Shown here one piece after another: positions 1 through 12,156 of a stretch of DNA of 64,000 bases (position 1 is the first letter of the stretch; every line of letters starts with the position of its first letter). Source of the DNA: Bolinopsis microptera (taxonomy: Eukaryota > Ctenophora > Tentaculata > Lobata > Bolinopsidae); assembly GCF_026151205.1 (NCBI RefSeq), contig NC_087073.1, positions 21,726,270 through 21,790,269 of the forward strand, given 5' to 3'. Both the position numbers and the translations under genes were made by a program. The notes beneath the pieces were generated by a model. It was not told the origin of the DNA, ran no database searches, and saw nothing but the letters and a program-made list of their open reading frames with translations.

Positions 1-66
1 ACACGTGACACAATCAGACACAGACCTCCTTAATTCCTGATATCATGGAGCGGGTTAAGCGGGGCC

Positions 67-88
67 GGGGGGGGGGGGGGGGGGGGGG
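67..88. repeat. poly-G run, 22 nt
   Basis: Uninterrupted run of G next to the 31-bp array. Similar runs occur at 1704-1719 (C), 8612-8629 (G), 9287-9315 (C), 9410-9428 (G), 44507-44529 (G), 53419-53434 (C) and 58521-58532 (G). Lengths of such runs are uncertain in any assembly. Confidence 0.9.
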
Positions 89-106
89 CTAAACCCGCTG
101 TGGGGG

Positions 107-749
107 CAGGTGCACGTGTAGGAATGTAAATGTAAGACAGGTGCACGTGTAGGAATGTAAATGTAAGACAGGTGCACGTGTAGGAATGTGAATGTAAGAC
201 AGGTGCACGTGTAGGAATGTAAATGTAAGACAGGTGCACGTGTAGGAATGTAAATGTAAGGCAGGTGCACGTGTAAGAATGTAAATTTGTAAATGTAAGA
301 CAGGTGCACGTGTAGAAATGTAAGACAGGTGAACGTGTAGGAATGTAAATGTTAGACAGGTGCACGTGTAGGAATGTAAATGTAAGACAGGTGCACGTGT
401 AGGAATGTAAATGTAAGACAGGTGCACGTGTAGGAATGTAAATGTAAGACAGGTGCACGTGTAGGAATGTGAATGTAAGACAGGTGCACGTGTAGGAATG
501 TAAATGTAAGACAGGTGCACGTGTAGGAATGTAAATGTAAGGCAGGTGCACGTGTAAGAATGTAAATTTGTAAATGTAAGACAGGTGCACGTGTAGAAAT
601 GTAAGACAGGTGAACGTGTAGGAATGTAAATGTTAGACAGGTGCACGTGTAGGAATGTAAATGTAAGGCAGGTGCAGCGCACGTGTAGGAATGTAAATGT
701 AAGACAGGTGCACGTGTAGGAATGTAAATGTAAGACAGGTACACGTGTA
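107..749. repeat. 31-bp minisatellite
   Basis: About 20 copies of a 31-bp unit containing CAGGTGCACGTGTAGGAATG. A block near 257-340 with two shortened units recurs near 538-620, so the array has a higher-order duplication of about 280 bp. Most units carry CACGTG (E-box core). It lies in the last intron of the G alpha gene. Long minus-strand ORFs here are only translations of the repeat. Confidence 0.95.
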
Positions 750-831
750 TAAATGATGCGTTGCAGCAACTCATGACTCTGGAATGTATATAATTCCAAG
801 ATTCCTGGCGGAGCTTTAGTCCCGGTATATA

Positions 832-1598
832 CAGGGTGGGCCAAAAGTCAGTACCCATACGTTGGCCTTTATAGCTCAGTCACTGAGTGCCCAATTTAAA
901 TACTTCCTTCTGATATGACTTAGTACCACCACTGGTTCGAGGAATTTGTCAACTCGAAAAATATTCGCGTTCATTTTTTTCAAATGGAGGTTCATTTTCA
1001 CATTTATTTGATAGTTTGGATAGTTGGATCAAGCTTAATGTTATTAAATTGTGTTTGGCCATTCGAATTACGTTTGTCCTGAAAGAATTAAAACTGTAGC
1101 TTCTCAGATGACCGAGATATGAAGCATAACGAGTTTATTCATTACGTGTGATCAGGTGATTGGATTACCTAATCACGTGATAAGGTGACCCCGTTAACTA
1201 CCCCGTTAAACATTATGGGAATTGTTAAGAGTGCCCAATTAAGGTGTCGTGTCACGGTGTCACATAATCACCCAGTCAATTTTGTTAACGAGATACAGAA
1301 AATGCTTGATAACTTCGTCATTTCTAATCCGTTTTGCCTCATGTTTTTAGATCATATGTAACATTTGATAATCTACCGTCTCTGAAAAAATTAGGCGTTC
1401 AGCATGTTCAGAGAAAACAATATAGGTGTTTTAATATTGAATGGGCGTGGTCTAAAATATTCGAATTTTCAAATTTTGACGACGGAATCCTCGAACCAGT
1501 AAGTACAGTATGCAATCTGCAAAGCAACAGCTCTCAAATATAAAACACGGCGGAGCTATTAAGGCCAACGTATGGGTACTGACTTTTGGCCCACCCTG
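832..1598. mobile_element. Tc1/mariner-like element with terminal inverted repeats
   Basis: The left end begins CAGGGTGGGCCAAAAGTCAG and the right end is its reverse complement. The match continues for about 40 bp, through ACCCATACGTTGGCCTT. Both ends are flanked by TA (830-831 and 1599-1600), the target duplication of the IS630-Tc1-mariner group. No transposase with catalytic residues was recognised in the 770-bp interior, so it is probably a non-autonomous or decayed copy inside the G alpha intron. Confidence 0.75.
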
Positions 1599-1845
1599 TA
1601 TTATAATTACTTAAACAGCAGGTAACACTGCTGTAAACTCTGGAGTTATCAATAACAGGGTTTATGTTTCTCCAAAACATGAAAAAGGGCAATGTTGCCC
1701 CCGCCCCCCCCCCCCCCCCTGTTCCAGAGCACTTACCGTCTTAAACTCAAAACAAAATAACATTTCACATCATGTGTCGTATAACACACAGCTGTATGTG
1801 GTGAAGCTTACATCTTAGGATGTGTAGTGTGTACACATGGGATGT

Positions 1846-1887
1846 ATTCTCGCTATTGATCTAGAACTCTAGATCAATAGCGAGAAT
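1846..1887. other. perfect 20-bp inverted repeat (hairpin)
   Basis: Arms of 20 bp starting ATTCTCGCTATTGATCTAGA are separated by 2 bases. It lies about 80 bases upstream of the G alpha terminal exon acceptor. As RNA it would form a very stable hairpin; as DNA it could be the footprint of a palindromic element. Confidence 0.8.
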
Positions 1888-1965
1888 TGTGGTGTGGTGT
1901 TTCGTGGTGTGGTGTGGCGGGGTTTAGTTTGTGATCTACCAATTCTTACCTCATTACAATTTCAG

Positions 1966-2168
1966 GACCTGCTGGAGACGCGGAAGCAGCTAAAGAATTT
2001 ATTTTGCGGATGTACTTAGCATTGAATCCAGTTCCAGAAACGGGGGACCCTAAAACAATATACTCTCACTACACGCAAGCCACCGATACGGAAAACATTA
2101 GATTCGTCTTCGCGGCCGTAAAAGACACAATTTTACAGTTGAACCTGAAGGAATACAATTTAGTGTGA
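1966..2168 (+). CDS. G protein alpha subunit, Gq class, terminal coding exon
   Basis: After a TTTCAG acceptor the exon reads 66 codons and stops at TGA. It encodes the end of the Ras-like domain: [20 protein letters not shown], then a beta6 region with [20 protein letters not shown] (TCAT-like guanine-binding motif, here TQAT), and the alpha5 helix ending [11 protein letters not shown]. That last 11-residue tail is the signature of Gq/G11 alpha subunits, which activate phospholipase C beta and contact the receptor through this tail. The exon enters in phase 2 (two bases before the first full codon). Earlier exons lie left of the window. Cys of the usual TCAT motif is Gln here. The insertion VPETGDPKT lengthens the alpha4-beta6 loop a little compared with vertebrate Gq. 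Confidence 0.95.
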
Positions 2169-3786
2169 GGGTATGGGTCTGATAGCCTGGACAGTGTGTT
2201 GAGAGGAATAGCCCCGTTTCTCTTGGTGCGCTGCGCTTCAAGTTTCCGGAAGATCTGCCATTTGTCCGACGAGTAGCTCTCCCTCTCTCGACTGTTCGTA
2301 CTGGAAAGCAGGGTCTCGTGTCGTTTGTTGAGCGCTCAAGGAACGGGAACTGACGAATCCTCTTCCTTTTCGCATCACGTTAGATGCGCACGTTGTGCAC
2401 ACCTGCTGGCGTGCGCACTTAGCTGCGCGTGTTGCGCTCAACTCCCCTTCTCCACTCAACCAGGACGGGTTGAGATCAACCGCGCAGCACGTCACACAAG
2501 TACCCCCTCCCCTTGACTCATGATATACTCCAAAAGAAGACTTAGTCAGATGAGTGGCAGCTCAATATAGCCCAGCTATTGTTCAAATTGATAATGTATA
2601 TAAGATTGGTTGTCGTGTGTGTTTCGAGTTTAAAATTTAAATTAATATTTGCTATATTAAAGGTTTCTCCATTTTAGTACTGCAGGTCCGCCCCGCTAAT
2701 TTGTTTAGCTTTTGCTCTTCACGCTAGCAAAGGTATGATATGTGGCAGTCCAACCCATGATTTTGGTAACTTCCATAGATATCTGCAAAGTTATATACGT
2801 TTTGATGATGATCAATTTTTGCGAAATCTATATACAGCTGTCTGTGCCCAAGAAAGGCTCTTTTAGAACACTAACGGTAATAACACTGTGTTAAAGGCTA
2901 TGTGTTAAAAGTTCTCATTTTTTCATGAATTTGTATGATCTTGAATGTGAGCCTATTCTCTGCTTGTCGGACAGCTTTAATACTGGGTTTTACAGAATTT
3001 TAGAATTTATTTTTATTAATAAAGAAATCAAATTGTGATAGGTTTTATTTTTATCATGCATTCGGATCAAGACGAATCCAAATGTTTGACGTTATGTATT
3101 TGATATATGTACCACCCCCAGAAGTGCAGTGTGAACCAGGCGCGGGTCGGCCGGTAGCGCAGCGCTGTAACTGCTCCGCACTGCTCACCTGCCTAACCAG
3201 GTCCATGGTTAGCAGCTGACTTGCCTTGCAGTGCAGTGCCTCCCCACCGCCCGACTCTCGCTTCGTAACGTTTCCTTTGGAACCCAGGCCCTTTGGTTCC
3301 CATGTTAACTTTACCTAACAACCGGTGATTAACAGATGATTTCAGCTCTAACTTTCTCCACACCGATCTTTCGTAGATTTGCATGGGTAGTGTGCCGCGC
3401 GTGAGGCACTGGACGCGAGCTGCCACGTACTTTACAACTCAGAATTAGCGAATTGTTTTACGAGATTTTGGTTTTTAGTGTTTGAGTTATCTGTAGCATT
3501 TCGTACCGGTATGTATATGTGTGTGTGTGTTAAGTGTAACCTTAACAACGTTCCTTGCTTTGGTTACCTTGACTACCACCATCTTAACCGGTATGTAATG
3601 CTCTTAGTGGTGCTAGCAAGGAATCCAGTCTGTAAAGATATGTTTATAATAATAATATAATTGGTAGACAATTTTTATACTTCTCTGAGAAATTCACTGT
3701 TTTCTTTTAGGTTGTTGTCAGAAGTGTTGTGAGACGTTAATGTGTAAATCAAAAGTTAATTAAACGGTTTGTTTTTCATTATTGTT
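2169..3786 (+). other. G alpha q 3'UTR and intergenic sequence
   Basis: No other coding exon is recognised here. AATAAA at 3018-3023 is a reasonable polyadenylation signal about 850 bases after the stop. 3130-3430 is GC-rich and contains TAGCGCAGCG, which resembles a tRNA A box, but no convincing B box follows. Confidence 0.5.
3018..3023 (+). terminator. candidate poly(A) signal AATAAA
   Basis: First canonical AATAAA noticed downstream of the G alpha q stop codon, in AT-rich sequence. Its use is inferred, not shown. Confidence 0.4.
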
Positions 3787-6700
3787 CGGAAGCATTAAAC
3801 TGGGGGAGAGCTGTTGAGAGTAGGAGATGTTAAAAGTCGGAGATTTTGAGAGTTGGAGATTTTGAGATTGGGAGATGTTAAAAATGGGAGATGTTGAGAG
3901 TATGAGATGTTGACAAAGGGAGATGTTGAAAGTGGGAGATGTTAAAAGTGGGAGATGTTAAAAGTGGGAGATGTTAAAAGTGGGAGATGTTGAGAGTGGG
4001 AGATGTTAAAAGTGGGAGATGTTGAGAGTGGGAGATGTTGAGAGTGGGAGATGTTGAGAGTGGGAGATGTTGAGAGTGGGAGATGTTGAGAGTGGGAGAT
4101 GTTGAGATTGTGTGATGTTGAGAGTGGGAGATGTTGAGAGTGGGAGATGTTGAGAGTGGGAGATGTTGAGAGTGGGAGATGTTGAGAGTGGGAGATGTTG
4201 AGAGTGGGAGATGTTGATAGTGGGAGATGTTGAGAGTGGGAGATGTTGAGATTGTGTGATGTTGAGAGTGGGAGATGTTGAGAGTGGGAGATGTTGAGAG
4301 TGGGAGATGTTGAGAGTGGGAGATGTTGAGAGTGGGAGATGTTGAGAGTGGGAGATGTTGAGATTGTGTGATGTTGAGAGTGGGAGATGTTGAGAGTGGG
4401 AGATGTTGAGAGTGGGAGATGTTGAGATTGTGTGATGTTGAGAGTGGGAGATGTTGAGAGTGGGAGATGTTGAGAGTGGGAGATGTTGAGAGTGGGAGAT
4501 GTTGAGAGTGGGAGATGTTGAGAGTGGGAGATGTTGAGAGTGGGAGATGTTGAGAGTGGGAGATGTCGAGAGTGGGAGATGTCGAGAGTGGGAGATGTTG
4601 AGAGTGGGAGATGTTGAGAGTGGGAGATGTTGAGAGTGGGAGATGTTGAGAGTGGGAGATGTTGAGAGTGGGAGATGTTGAGAGTGGGAGATGTTGAGAG
4701 TGGGAGATGTTGAGAGTGGGAGATGTTGAGAGTGGGAGATGTTGAGAGTGGGAGATGTTAAAAGTGGGAGATGTTGAGAGTGGGAGATGTTAAAAGTGGG
4801 AGATGTTGAGAGTGGGAGATGTTAAAAGTGGGAGATGTTAAAAGTGGGAGATGTTAAAAGTGTGAGATGTTGAGAGTGGGAGATTAGATGTTAAAAGTGG
4901 GAGATGTTGAGAGTGGGAGATGTTGAGAGTGGGAGATGTCGAGAGTGGGAGATGTTGAGAGTGGGAGATGTTGAGAGTGGGAGATGTTGAGAGTGGGAGA
5001 TGTTGAGAGTGGGAGATGTTGAGAGTGGGAGATGTTGAGAGTGGGAGATGTTGAGAGTGGGAGATGTCGAGAGTGGGAGATGTTGAGAGTGGGAGATGTT
5101 GAGAGTGGGAGATGTTGAGAGTGGGAGATGTTGAGAGTGGGAGATGTTGAGAGTGGGAGATGTTGAGAGTGGGAGATGTTGAGAGTGGGAGATGTTGAGA
5201 TTGTGTGATGTTGAGAGTGGGAGATGTTAAAAGTGGGAGATGTTAAAAGTGTGAGATGTTGAGAGTGGGAGATTAGATGTTAAAAGTGGGAGATGTTGAG
5301 AGTGGGAGATGTTGAGAGTGGGAGATGTCGAGAGTGGGAGATGTTGAGAGTGGGAGATGTTGAGAGTGGGAGATGTTGAGAGTGGGAGATGTTGAGAGTG
5401 GGAGATGTTGAGAGTGGGAGATGTTGAGAGTGGGAGATGTTGAGAGTGGGAGATGTCGAGAGTGGGAGATGTTGAGAGTGGGAGATGTTGAGAGTGGGAG
5501 ATGTTGAGAGTGGGAGATGTTGAGAGTGGGAGATGTTGAGAGTGGGAGATGTTGAGAGTGGGAGATGTTGAGAGTGGGAGATGTTGAGATTGTGTGATGT
5601 TGAGAGTGGGAGATGTTGAGAGTGGGAGATGTTGAGAGTGGGAGATGTTGAGATTGTGTGATGTTGAGAGTGGGAGATGTTGAGAGTGGGAGATGTTGAG
5701 AGTGGGAGATGTTGAGAGTGGGAGATGTTGAGAGTGGGAGATGTTGAGAGTGGGAGATGTTGAGAGTGGGAGATGTTGAGAGTGGGAGATGTTGAGAGTG
5801 GGAGATGTTGAGAGTGGGAGATGTTGAGAGTGGGAGATGTTGAGAGTGGGAGATGTTGAGAGTGGGAGATGTTGAGAGTGGGAGATGTTGAGAGTGGGAG
5901 ATGTTGAGAGTGGGAGATGTTGAGAGTGGGAGATGTTGAGAGTGGGAGATGTTGAGAGTGGGAGATGTTGAGAGTGGGAGATGTTGAGAGTGGGAGATGT
6001 TGAGAGTGGGAGATGTTGAGAGTGGGAGATGTTGAGAGTGGGAGATGTTGAGAGTGGGAGATGTTAAAGTGGGAGATGTTGAGAGTGGGAGATGTTAAAA
6101 GTGGGAGATGTTGAGAGTGGGAGATGTTAAAAGTGGGAGATGTTGAGAGTGGGAGATGTTAAAAGTGTGAGATGTTGAGAGTGGGAGATTAGATGTTAAA
6201 AGTGGGAGATGTTGAGAGTGGGAGATGTTGAGAGTGGGAGATGTCGAGAGTGGGAGATGTCGAGAGTGGGAGATGTTGAGAGTGGGAGATGTTGAGAGTG
6301 GGAGATGTTGAGAGTGGGAGATGTCGAGAGTGGGAGATGTCGAGAGTGGGAGATGTTGAGAGTGGGAGATGTTGAGAGTGGGAGATGTTGAGAGTGGGAG
6401 ATGTTGAGAGTGGGAGATGTTGAGAGTGGGAGATGTTGAGAGTGGGAGATGTTGAGAGTGGGAGATGTTGAGAGTGGGAGATGTTGAGAGTGGGAGATGT
6501 TGAGAGTGGGAGATGTTGAGAGTGGGAGATGTTGAGAGTGGGAGATGTTGAGAGTGGGAGATGTTGAGAGTGGGAGATGTTGAGAGTGGGAGATGTTGAG
6601 AGTGGGAGATGTTGAGAGTGGGAGATGTTGAGAGTGGGAGATGTTGAGAGTGGGAGATGTTGAGAGTGGGAGATGTTGAGAGTGGGAGATGTTGAGAGTG

Positions 6701-8013
6701 GGAGATGTTGAGAGTGGGAGATGTTGAGATTGTGTGATGTTGAGATTGTGTGATGTTGAGAGTGGGAGATGTTGAGAGTGGGAGATGTTGAGATTGTGAG
6801 ATGTTGAGAGTGGGAGATGTTGAGAGTGGGAGATGTTGAGAGTGGGAGATGTTGAGAGTGGGAGATGTTGAGAGTGGGAGATGTTGAGAGTGGGAGATGT
6901 TGAGATTGTGTGATGTTGAGAGTGGGAGATGTTGAGAGTGGGAGATGTTGAGAGTGGGAGATGTTGAGAGTGGGAGATGTTGAGAGTGGGAGATGTTGAG
7001 AGTGGGAGATGTTGAGAGTGGGAGATGTTGAGAGTGGGAGATGTTGAGAGTGGGAGATGTTGAGAGTGGGAGATGTTGAGAGTGGGAGATGTTGAGAGTG
7101 GGAGATGTTGAGAGTGGGAGATGTTGAGAGTGGGAGATGTTGAGAGTGGGAGATGTTGAGAGTGGGAGATGTTGAGAGTGGGAGATGTTGAGAGTGGGAG
7201 ATGTTGAGAGTGGGAGATGTTGAGAGTGGGAGATGTTGAGAGTGGGAGATGTTGAGAGTGGGAGATGTTGAGAGTGGGAGATGTTGAGAGTGGGAGATGT
7301 TGAGAGTGGGAGATGTTGAGAGTGGGAGATGTTGAGAGTGGGAGATGTTGAGAGTGGGAGATGTCGAGAGTGGGAGATGTTGAGAGTGGGAGATGTTGAG
7401 AGTGGGAGATGTTGAGAGTGGGAGATGTTGAGAGTGGGAGATGTTGAGAGTGGGAGATGTTGAGAGTGGGAGATGTTGAGAGTGGGAGATGTTGAGAGTG
7501 GGAGATGTTGAGAGTGGGAGATGTTGAGAGTGGGAGATGTTGAGAGTGGGAGATGTTGAGAGTGGGAGATGTTGAGAGTGGGAGATGTTGAGAGTGGGAG
7601 ATGTTGAGAGTGGGAGATGTTGAGAGTGGGAGATGTTGAGAGTGGGAGATGTTGAGAGTGGGAGATGTTGAGAGTGGGAGATGTTGAGAGTGGGAGATGT
7701 TGAGAGTGGGAGATGTTGAGAGTGGGAGATGTTGAGAGTGGGAGATGTTGAGAGTGGGAGATGTTGAGAGTGGGAGATGTTGAGAGTGGGAGATATTGAG
7801 AGTGGGAGATGTTGAGAGTGGGAGATGTTGAGAGTGGGAGATGTTGAGAGTGGGAGATGTTGAGAGTGGGAGATGTTGAGAGTGGGAGATGTTGAGAGTG
7901 GGAGATGTTGAGATTGTGTGATGTTGAGAGTGGGAGATGTTGAGAGTGGGAGATGTTGAGAGTGGGAGATGTTGAGATTGTGTGATGTTGAGAGTGGGAG
8001 ATGTTGAGAGTGG
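3787..8013. repeat. 16-bp minisatellite, about 4.2 kb
   Basis: Around 260 copies of TGTTGAGAGTGGGAGA. Variants (TGTTAAAAG, TGTCGAGAG, TGTTGAGATTGTGTGA) recur in fixed orders. A distinctive GAGATTAGATGTTAAAAG junction appears near 4882, 5270 and 6187, which shows block duplication (higher-order repeats). The left end is the most diverged. Minus-strand ORFs of about 645 codons across it are repeat translations in several frames, not genes. Confidence 0.95.
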
Positions 8014-8604
8014 CCTTACTACCGCCCAATTTCCCTGTGGTTTTGGTGTGATTGTATTGACGAACGTTCTACGTTCAGTACAGGCATACAAAATATATAC
8101 ATATAAGTATATACTTAAGTGATCCGATGAATTCAACAAAAACTGATTTCAAATCACTCATGTTTAATACCTTAACAATCATGATAACCTCAAATTATTT
8201 ATTACACAGCACTTTATTACATATATGTATATAGATATATATATATAGTATGTATAATATATGCCTGTCGTGACAAGCAAGCTGCAGAGTAACACGCCAA
8301 CCACCATAAGCCCTGGGACAACTCACAAATAACTCCTGAACTACTAGCACAGAATTTTGTCCAATTTTGTTATACCGCCTGCACTGCACTAAGCATTTAC
8401 TGTGTTGCTTTGCGCGCACTCTGCCTGCGCGTACACCACTTAAACTGTTACATGATGGCCCTTGGATACAACAGTTTGATTAATAGTGCTGCTAAACTTT
8501 ACAGACTTTCAGTCAGCGCTCGATCTTCATAAATACACCTGACTAGTTGTAACTTCAAACTCACTAACATCAAACTCGAAATGTATTCTGATTTATTACA
8601 TAAT
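8014..8604. other. unique noncoding sequence
   Basis: No gene recognised. Contains an AT dinucleotide-rich stretch at about 8218-8262. Confidence 0.5.
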
Positions 8605-9284
8605 GGGGGGAGGGGGGGGGGGGGGGGGGCAACCATATTAAAGTATATCCCCGGATCAAAATCGGAAAAAATCCTACATTTTAATATACTTTAATATACC
8701 TACAATTAGAAGATTTATATTCTTCGTTAAGATTTACATGATGAACTATATTTTTCACTCAGATTCGCAAGATAAGCCTGTTTTAGGACTAGTACATGAA
8801 TTTCCATCCAGATTGGTCAAAAATTGGCTGAGCTATGAGCTTTAAAAAGTATGCCCATATTTGGGCATACGCTTTTGCCCAAATTCGCTTTTGACCAAAT
8901 TCGATAAAATTTCAATATTTTTTAATGAGACTAACTCTATGTGAAAGATATAACTCAGTGTTTGTTGAATATAGTGGATACTAAGTAAAAAGACCTCCAT
9001 GAACAAAATTGGGAAAATTGCACATAATATCTCGGTTCGGAATACTAGCCAAAATGACTTCATTAAAATTGAAATAACTCCATCAGTTTTCAATATTTTT
9101 TCAAGAACTTTTTGGAATAGATTAAGAATTGCATTTCAAGCTTATTTTGGGCAACAATTTTTGAAGTAGGCCTCCAAGGAGATAGGGATATTAAAGTATA
9201 TTGTAGGTATATTAAAGTATATTAAAGTATATCCCCGGGTCAAAATCGGGAAAAATCCTACATTTTAATATACTTTAATATGGT

Positions 9285-9315
<31 letters not shown>
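8605..9315. mobile_element. MITE with poly-G/poly-C ends
   Basis: The left end is a G run followed by GCAACCATATTAAAGTATAT and about 75 bp more. The right end is the inverted copy (ending ATATGGTTGC plus a C run of 29). Both arms also carry the CCGGATCAAAATCGG/CCGGGTCAAAATCGGG sequence. Flanks read ATAAT on both sides (left partly merged with the G run), suggesting a short target duplication. The interior ORF on the minus strand is not like any known transposase. Family not assigned. Confidence 0.65.
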
Positions 9316-9316
<1 letters not shown>

Positions 9317-10395
9317 TAATATCATTAATACTTAGCCATATTCCCTCATTTTTACAATTCCGCTGACATCCTCAGGGGGTTGCTGTTAGGGACATCTGTG
9401 AAGGCCGAAGGGGGGGGGGGGGGGGGGGCATCGGCTACAACATCTAATCTGCTTTACGATGAATCTTGGAGATGATTTGTAATCACGTCCATCGAATTGT
9501 GCTGGCCTGCCAGACTGTTAATACATACAGAGGTCATGTGTCATTGCTACTGAAACATTCTGGTTTTTTTCCAAACATGTAGACACCTGAAACTTAAACA
9601 ATTAAACTGAAGTATAAGTTCCGGGGCTGTGTTAGTTCAATCGAGCGAAGTGTAGAAAATAGCGAGTAAATTACAACCAAAACCCAAAGGCATTTTTCTG
9701 GAATGCTAGGAAGTTAAATTGTCAACGCGCAACCAGATGGTCATTGGTCACACTCCATGCTGATAGTCGGAACTTGTATGAATCATTTATTCTACTCCGT
9801 AATCAAATAATAACGTACTGCTTAAAGGGGACTTTGTGTTTGATACACGTTTCATTTCCCAGATATCTGATCTTATGTCCGGTAATTAAGATCTAAGATA
9901 TATGCCGGGTAACCTGGATGATGATTAATCACTCGACTGTCACGTGACATTTTTATCTTTCTTTGTTTCTTCTTTATCTTAAAAAATATGCAACCTACTA
10001 AAACCAATGGGGTCATTCCTCTCGCATTTGCGAGAGTCGTCCCAAACTCAAAGGTGTAAAAGGAGGTCAGGATTTGTTCCCACCAAGCTCTAACATCGCT
10101 ATTTGTTGACCATCGGCCTCCACTGAAGGTAAGTATTTAGAGAGTGGAGGCCGACCGTCAGCTTGGGATACAGGGCCAAGTGGGACACTACGTCAACAGT
10201 CAAGGCCCGTTTCTACTTGGGCCATGTTGGTTTTGGCAGATACTGTGATAATAAGATATGAAGTGAATGAGTGAAATGAAGTGAGTGAAAAGGGTGTAAG
10301 AGAGGAGGAGCTTGTAAGGTAATTTAGGAAAGGAATGAAGCAGGGCATGTACTACAAATAACAGCTAGTAGTACTGTGTACTGTAGAAAGTAACT
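9316..10395. other. unique noncoding sequence
   Basis: No coding exon recognised. Holds a G run at 9410-9428 and otherwise ordinary AT-rich sequence. Confidence 0.45.
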
Positions 10396-10486
10396 TAACG
10401 GGTGATACTCGTAAAATATCTTTTCCATATATTACTATTAGGACGAGTCCAACTCGGCGCGCGTCCTGGTAGGTTGTAAACCTACA
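10396..10486 (+). repeat. dispersed two-hairpin repeat, copy 1
   Basis: Begins TAACGGGTGATACTC and ends with GACGAGTCCAACTCGG, then CGCGCGTCCTGGTAGG and TTGTAAACCTACA. The 3' part can form CGAGT-CCA-ACTCG and GTAGGTT-GTA-AACCTAC. GGACG (just before the first hairpin) can also pair with CGTCC after it. A 30-base spacer separates the 5' block from the hairpins. Copies 2-4 keep the ends but change the spacer. Confidence 0.7.
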
Positions 10487-10506
10487 AAAAGTAATAATAA
10501 CCATTA

Positions 10507-10696
10507 CTGTCACCAAGATGTAATTAGATCGAACGCAGAAATTAGATCGAACGGGTTCGATCTAGGAATTAGATCGAACGCGGCGCGGCTTTCAATGTAT
10601 TTGTACATGTATCTCGCGCCAGCGTTCGATCTAATTCCTGGGTCGAACCGGTTCGATCTAATTTCTGCGTTCGATCTGATTACATCTTGGTGACAG
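10507..10696. mobile_element. palindromic MITE, 190 bp, TTA target duplication
   Basis: Long inverted arms begin CTGTCACCAAGATGTAATTA and contain repeated ATTAGATCGAAC. TTA flanks both ends (10504-10506 and 10697-10699). A 3-bp TWA duplication is typical of PIF/Harbinger elements. There is no coding capacity. Confidence 0.75.
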
Positions 10697-10699
10697 TTA

Positions 10700-11120
10700 G
10701 GGGTCGTTCACATATTACGTAATCAATATTTTGGCAGATTTTACCCCTCCGTCATCAACCGTAATCAAGACCGACCCCCCCCCCCCTATATTACGTAATC
10801 AAGGTTTGACCCCCCCCCCCTTGTAGCGCGATGCGCTACTGTGCCGCGCCGAGCTGAGATGAATTGACATCGTCAATTAACCCACCTCCCCGTTATGTTA
10901 ATGAACATAATAGCCTGGGGTCCTCAGGTAAGACCGAACCCCCTCCTATATTTGATATTACGTATTACGTGATCAAGATTATTAATTTTATTATTATCTA
11001 TTACATGTTTATGTTGTAACGCGATGCGTTACTGTGCCGCGCCGAGCTGCCATGAATTGACATCGTCAATTAAATGTTCATGTTACGCCATTTATTTATT
11101 AGACATAAGAAGTTATCACA
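10700..11120. other. fragments of the GGGGTCGTTCACATATTACG repeat family
   Basis: 10700-10730 carries one end of the same inverted-repeat family that is complete at 12850-13419, followed by C-rich blocks. Two blocks ending ...ACTGTGCCGCGCCGAGCTG (about 10829-10855 and 11022-11050) are direct repeats, and an inverted relative lies at about 15870-15980. No gene recognised. Confidence 0.5.
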
Positions 11121-11682
11121 GCGGATTAATGAATGAAATAATTGCAAAGCACTTACTTATACTAAACGAAAATTGGTTTAAAAAGGAAAATTTTGATTAT
11201 GGATTACATAATTAACAAAAATTACTGAATGATTTTGAGCCAAATTAAAGATCGCAGCTTTTTAATTTTTAATTTTAAAGCTGCGATCTTCAATTTTGAA
11301 TTTGGCTCAAAATCATACTTTTCAGGATAATATAATTCAAAATCTACGTTGTTCCAAACTGTGCTTCTGGGGAGCTAACTTTAGTTTTACGAGGCGGACA
11401 TTTTTTTGAAAACCAGAACTTTCTATTTCTTTTACTTCCGAAGTTAGGCCCCTACCGGTACGGTTTTCTTTAACGGGTGATACTCATATATTGGACCGTC
11501 GACGAGTCCAACTCGGCGCGCGTCCTGGTAGGTTGTAAACCTACAAGGTTTTCTGGGAATGAAGTCATTTTTGCTAGTATACTGCATGAACCGAGATATG
11601 TGCAATTTTGTTGCACCGCGGAATGCGCATAGGATTGGCGTTTTTGGTAGTATTAAACAGGATTAAACATAAATTCATCAAT
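11121..11682. repeat. tandem duplication, copy A (562 bp)
   Basis: Almost identical to 12157-12730. Contains a long hairpin (TGATTTTGAGCCAAATT to its complement, about 11230-11316), copy 2 of the two-hairpin repeat, and an arm (about 11386-11470) that is inverted at about 12063-12150. Confidence 0.9.
11471..11545 (+). repeat. dispersed two-hairpin repeat, copy 2
   Basis: Same 5' block TAACGGGTGATACTC and same hairpin block as copy 1. The spacer is only ATATATTGGACCGTC. Confidence 0.7.
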
Positions 11683-12156
11683 TTTTAAAAATGAAACCGA
11701 AAGTCTTTAAACTGCTCGTTGTATTGGTTTTATGTATATCGAGTCGCATGACTTGTGACGAAATACCCAATTAGAGTTAGTACAAGCCAAACACAAGGAT
11801 ATCTCGTGTCACAGATCATATGCACCTGTTGCAGACCTTGGTCGCTATAATTGAGCTCTAAGTGACGTTAAGTGACCGGTGAGCCACACTTCTTGACAAA
11901 TTTTTTTAGAATAACGACCCAATCATAAGGTAAAAAGTGTAAGCTGTATTTTAAGGGCTAATCTCAGTCCATCTAAGTCGTAAGTTTGGAGGAATAATAC
12001 GGCTAATTTTGCGATTCTAATTTAAAGTCTTAAACTGCAATACCCTGCTACGCGTCAACTGGGCCCAGGAAACCTTACTGGTAGGGGCCTAACTTTGGAA
12101 GTAAAAGAAATAGAAACGTCTGGTTTTCAACAAAATGTTCGCCTTGTAAAAATAAC

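Noticed and set aside
1334..1543. 69-codon ORF inside the mariner-like element as transposase remnant
   Set aside because: No mariner transposase motif could be seen in it.
3140..3430. tRNA-derived SINE
   Set aside because: An A-box-like TAGCGCAGCG is present, but no clear B box or tail; left as unassigned.
3787..8013. CRISPR-like array
   Set aside because: No spacers: units are directly adjacent and variants are point changes. The context is eukaryotic.
6095..8139. Two minus ORFs of about 645 codons
   Set aside because: A 16-bp repeat without stops is open in three frames; both are shadows of the array.
10396..10486. Hammerhead ribozyme in the two-hairpin repeat
   Set aside because: GACGAGTCC looks like part of a hammerhead, but the CTGATGA and GAAA core and the cleavage site are not in the right order on either strand.
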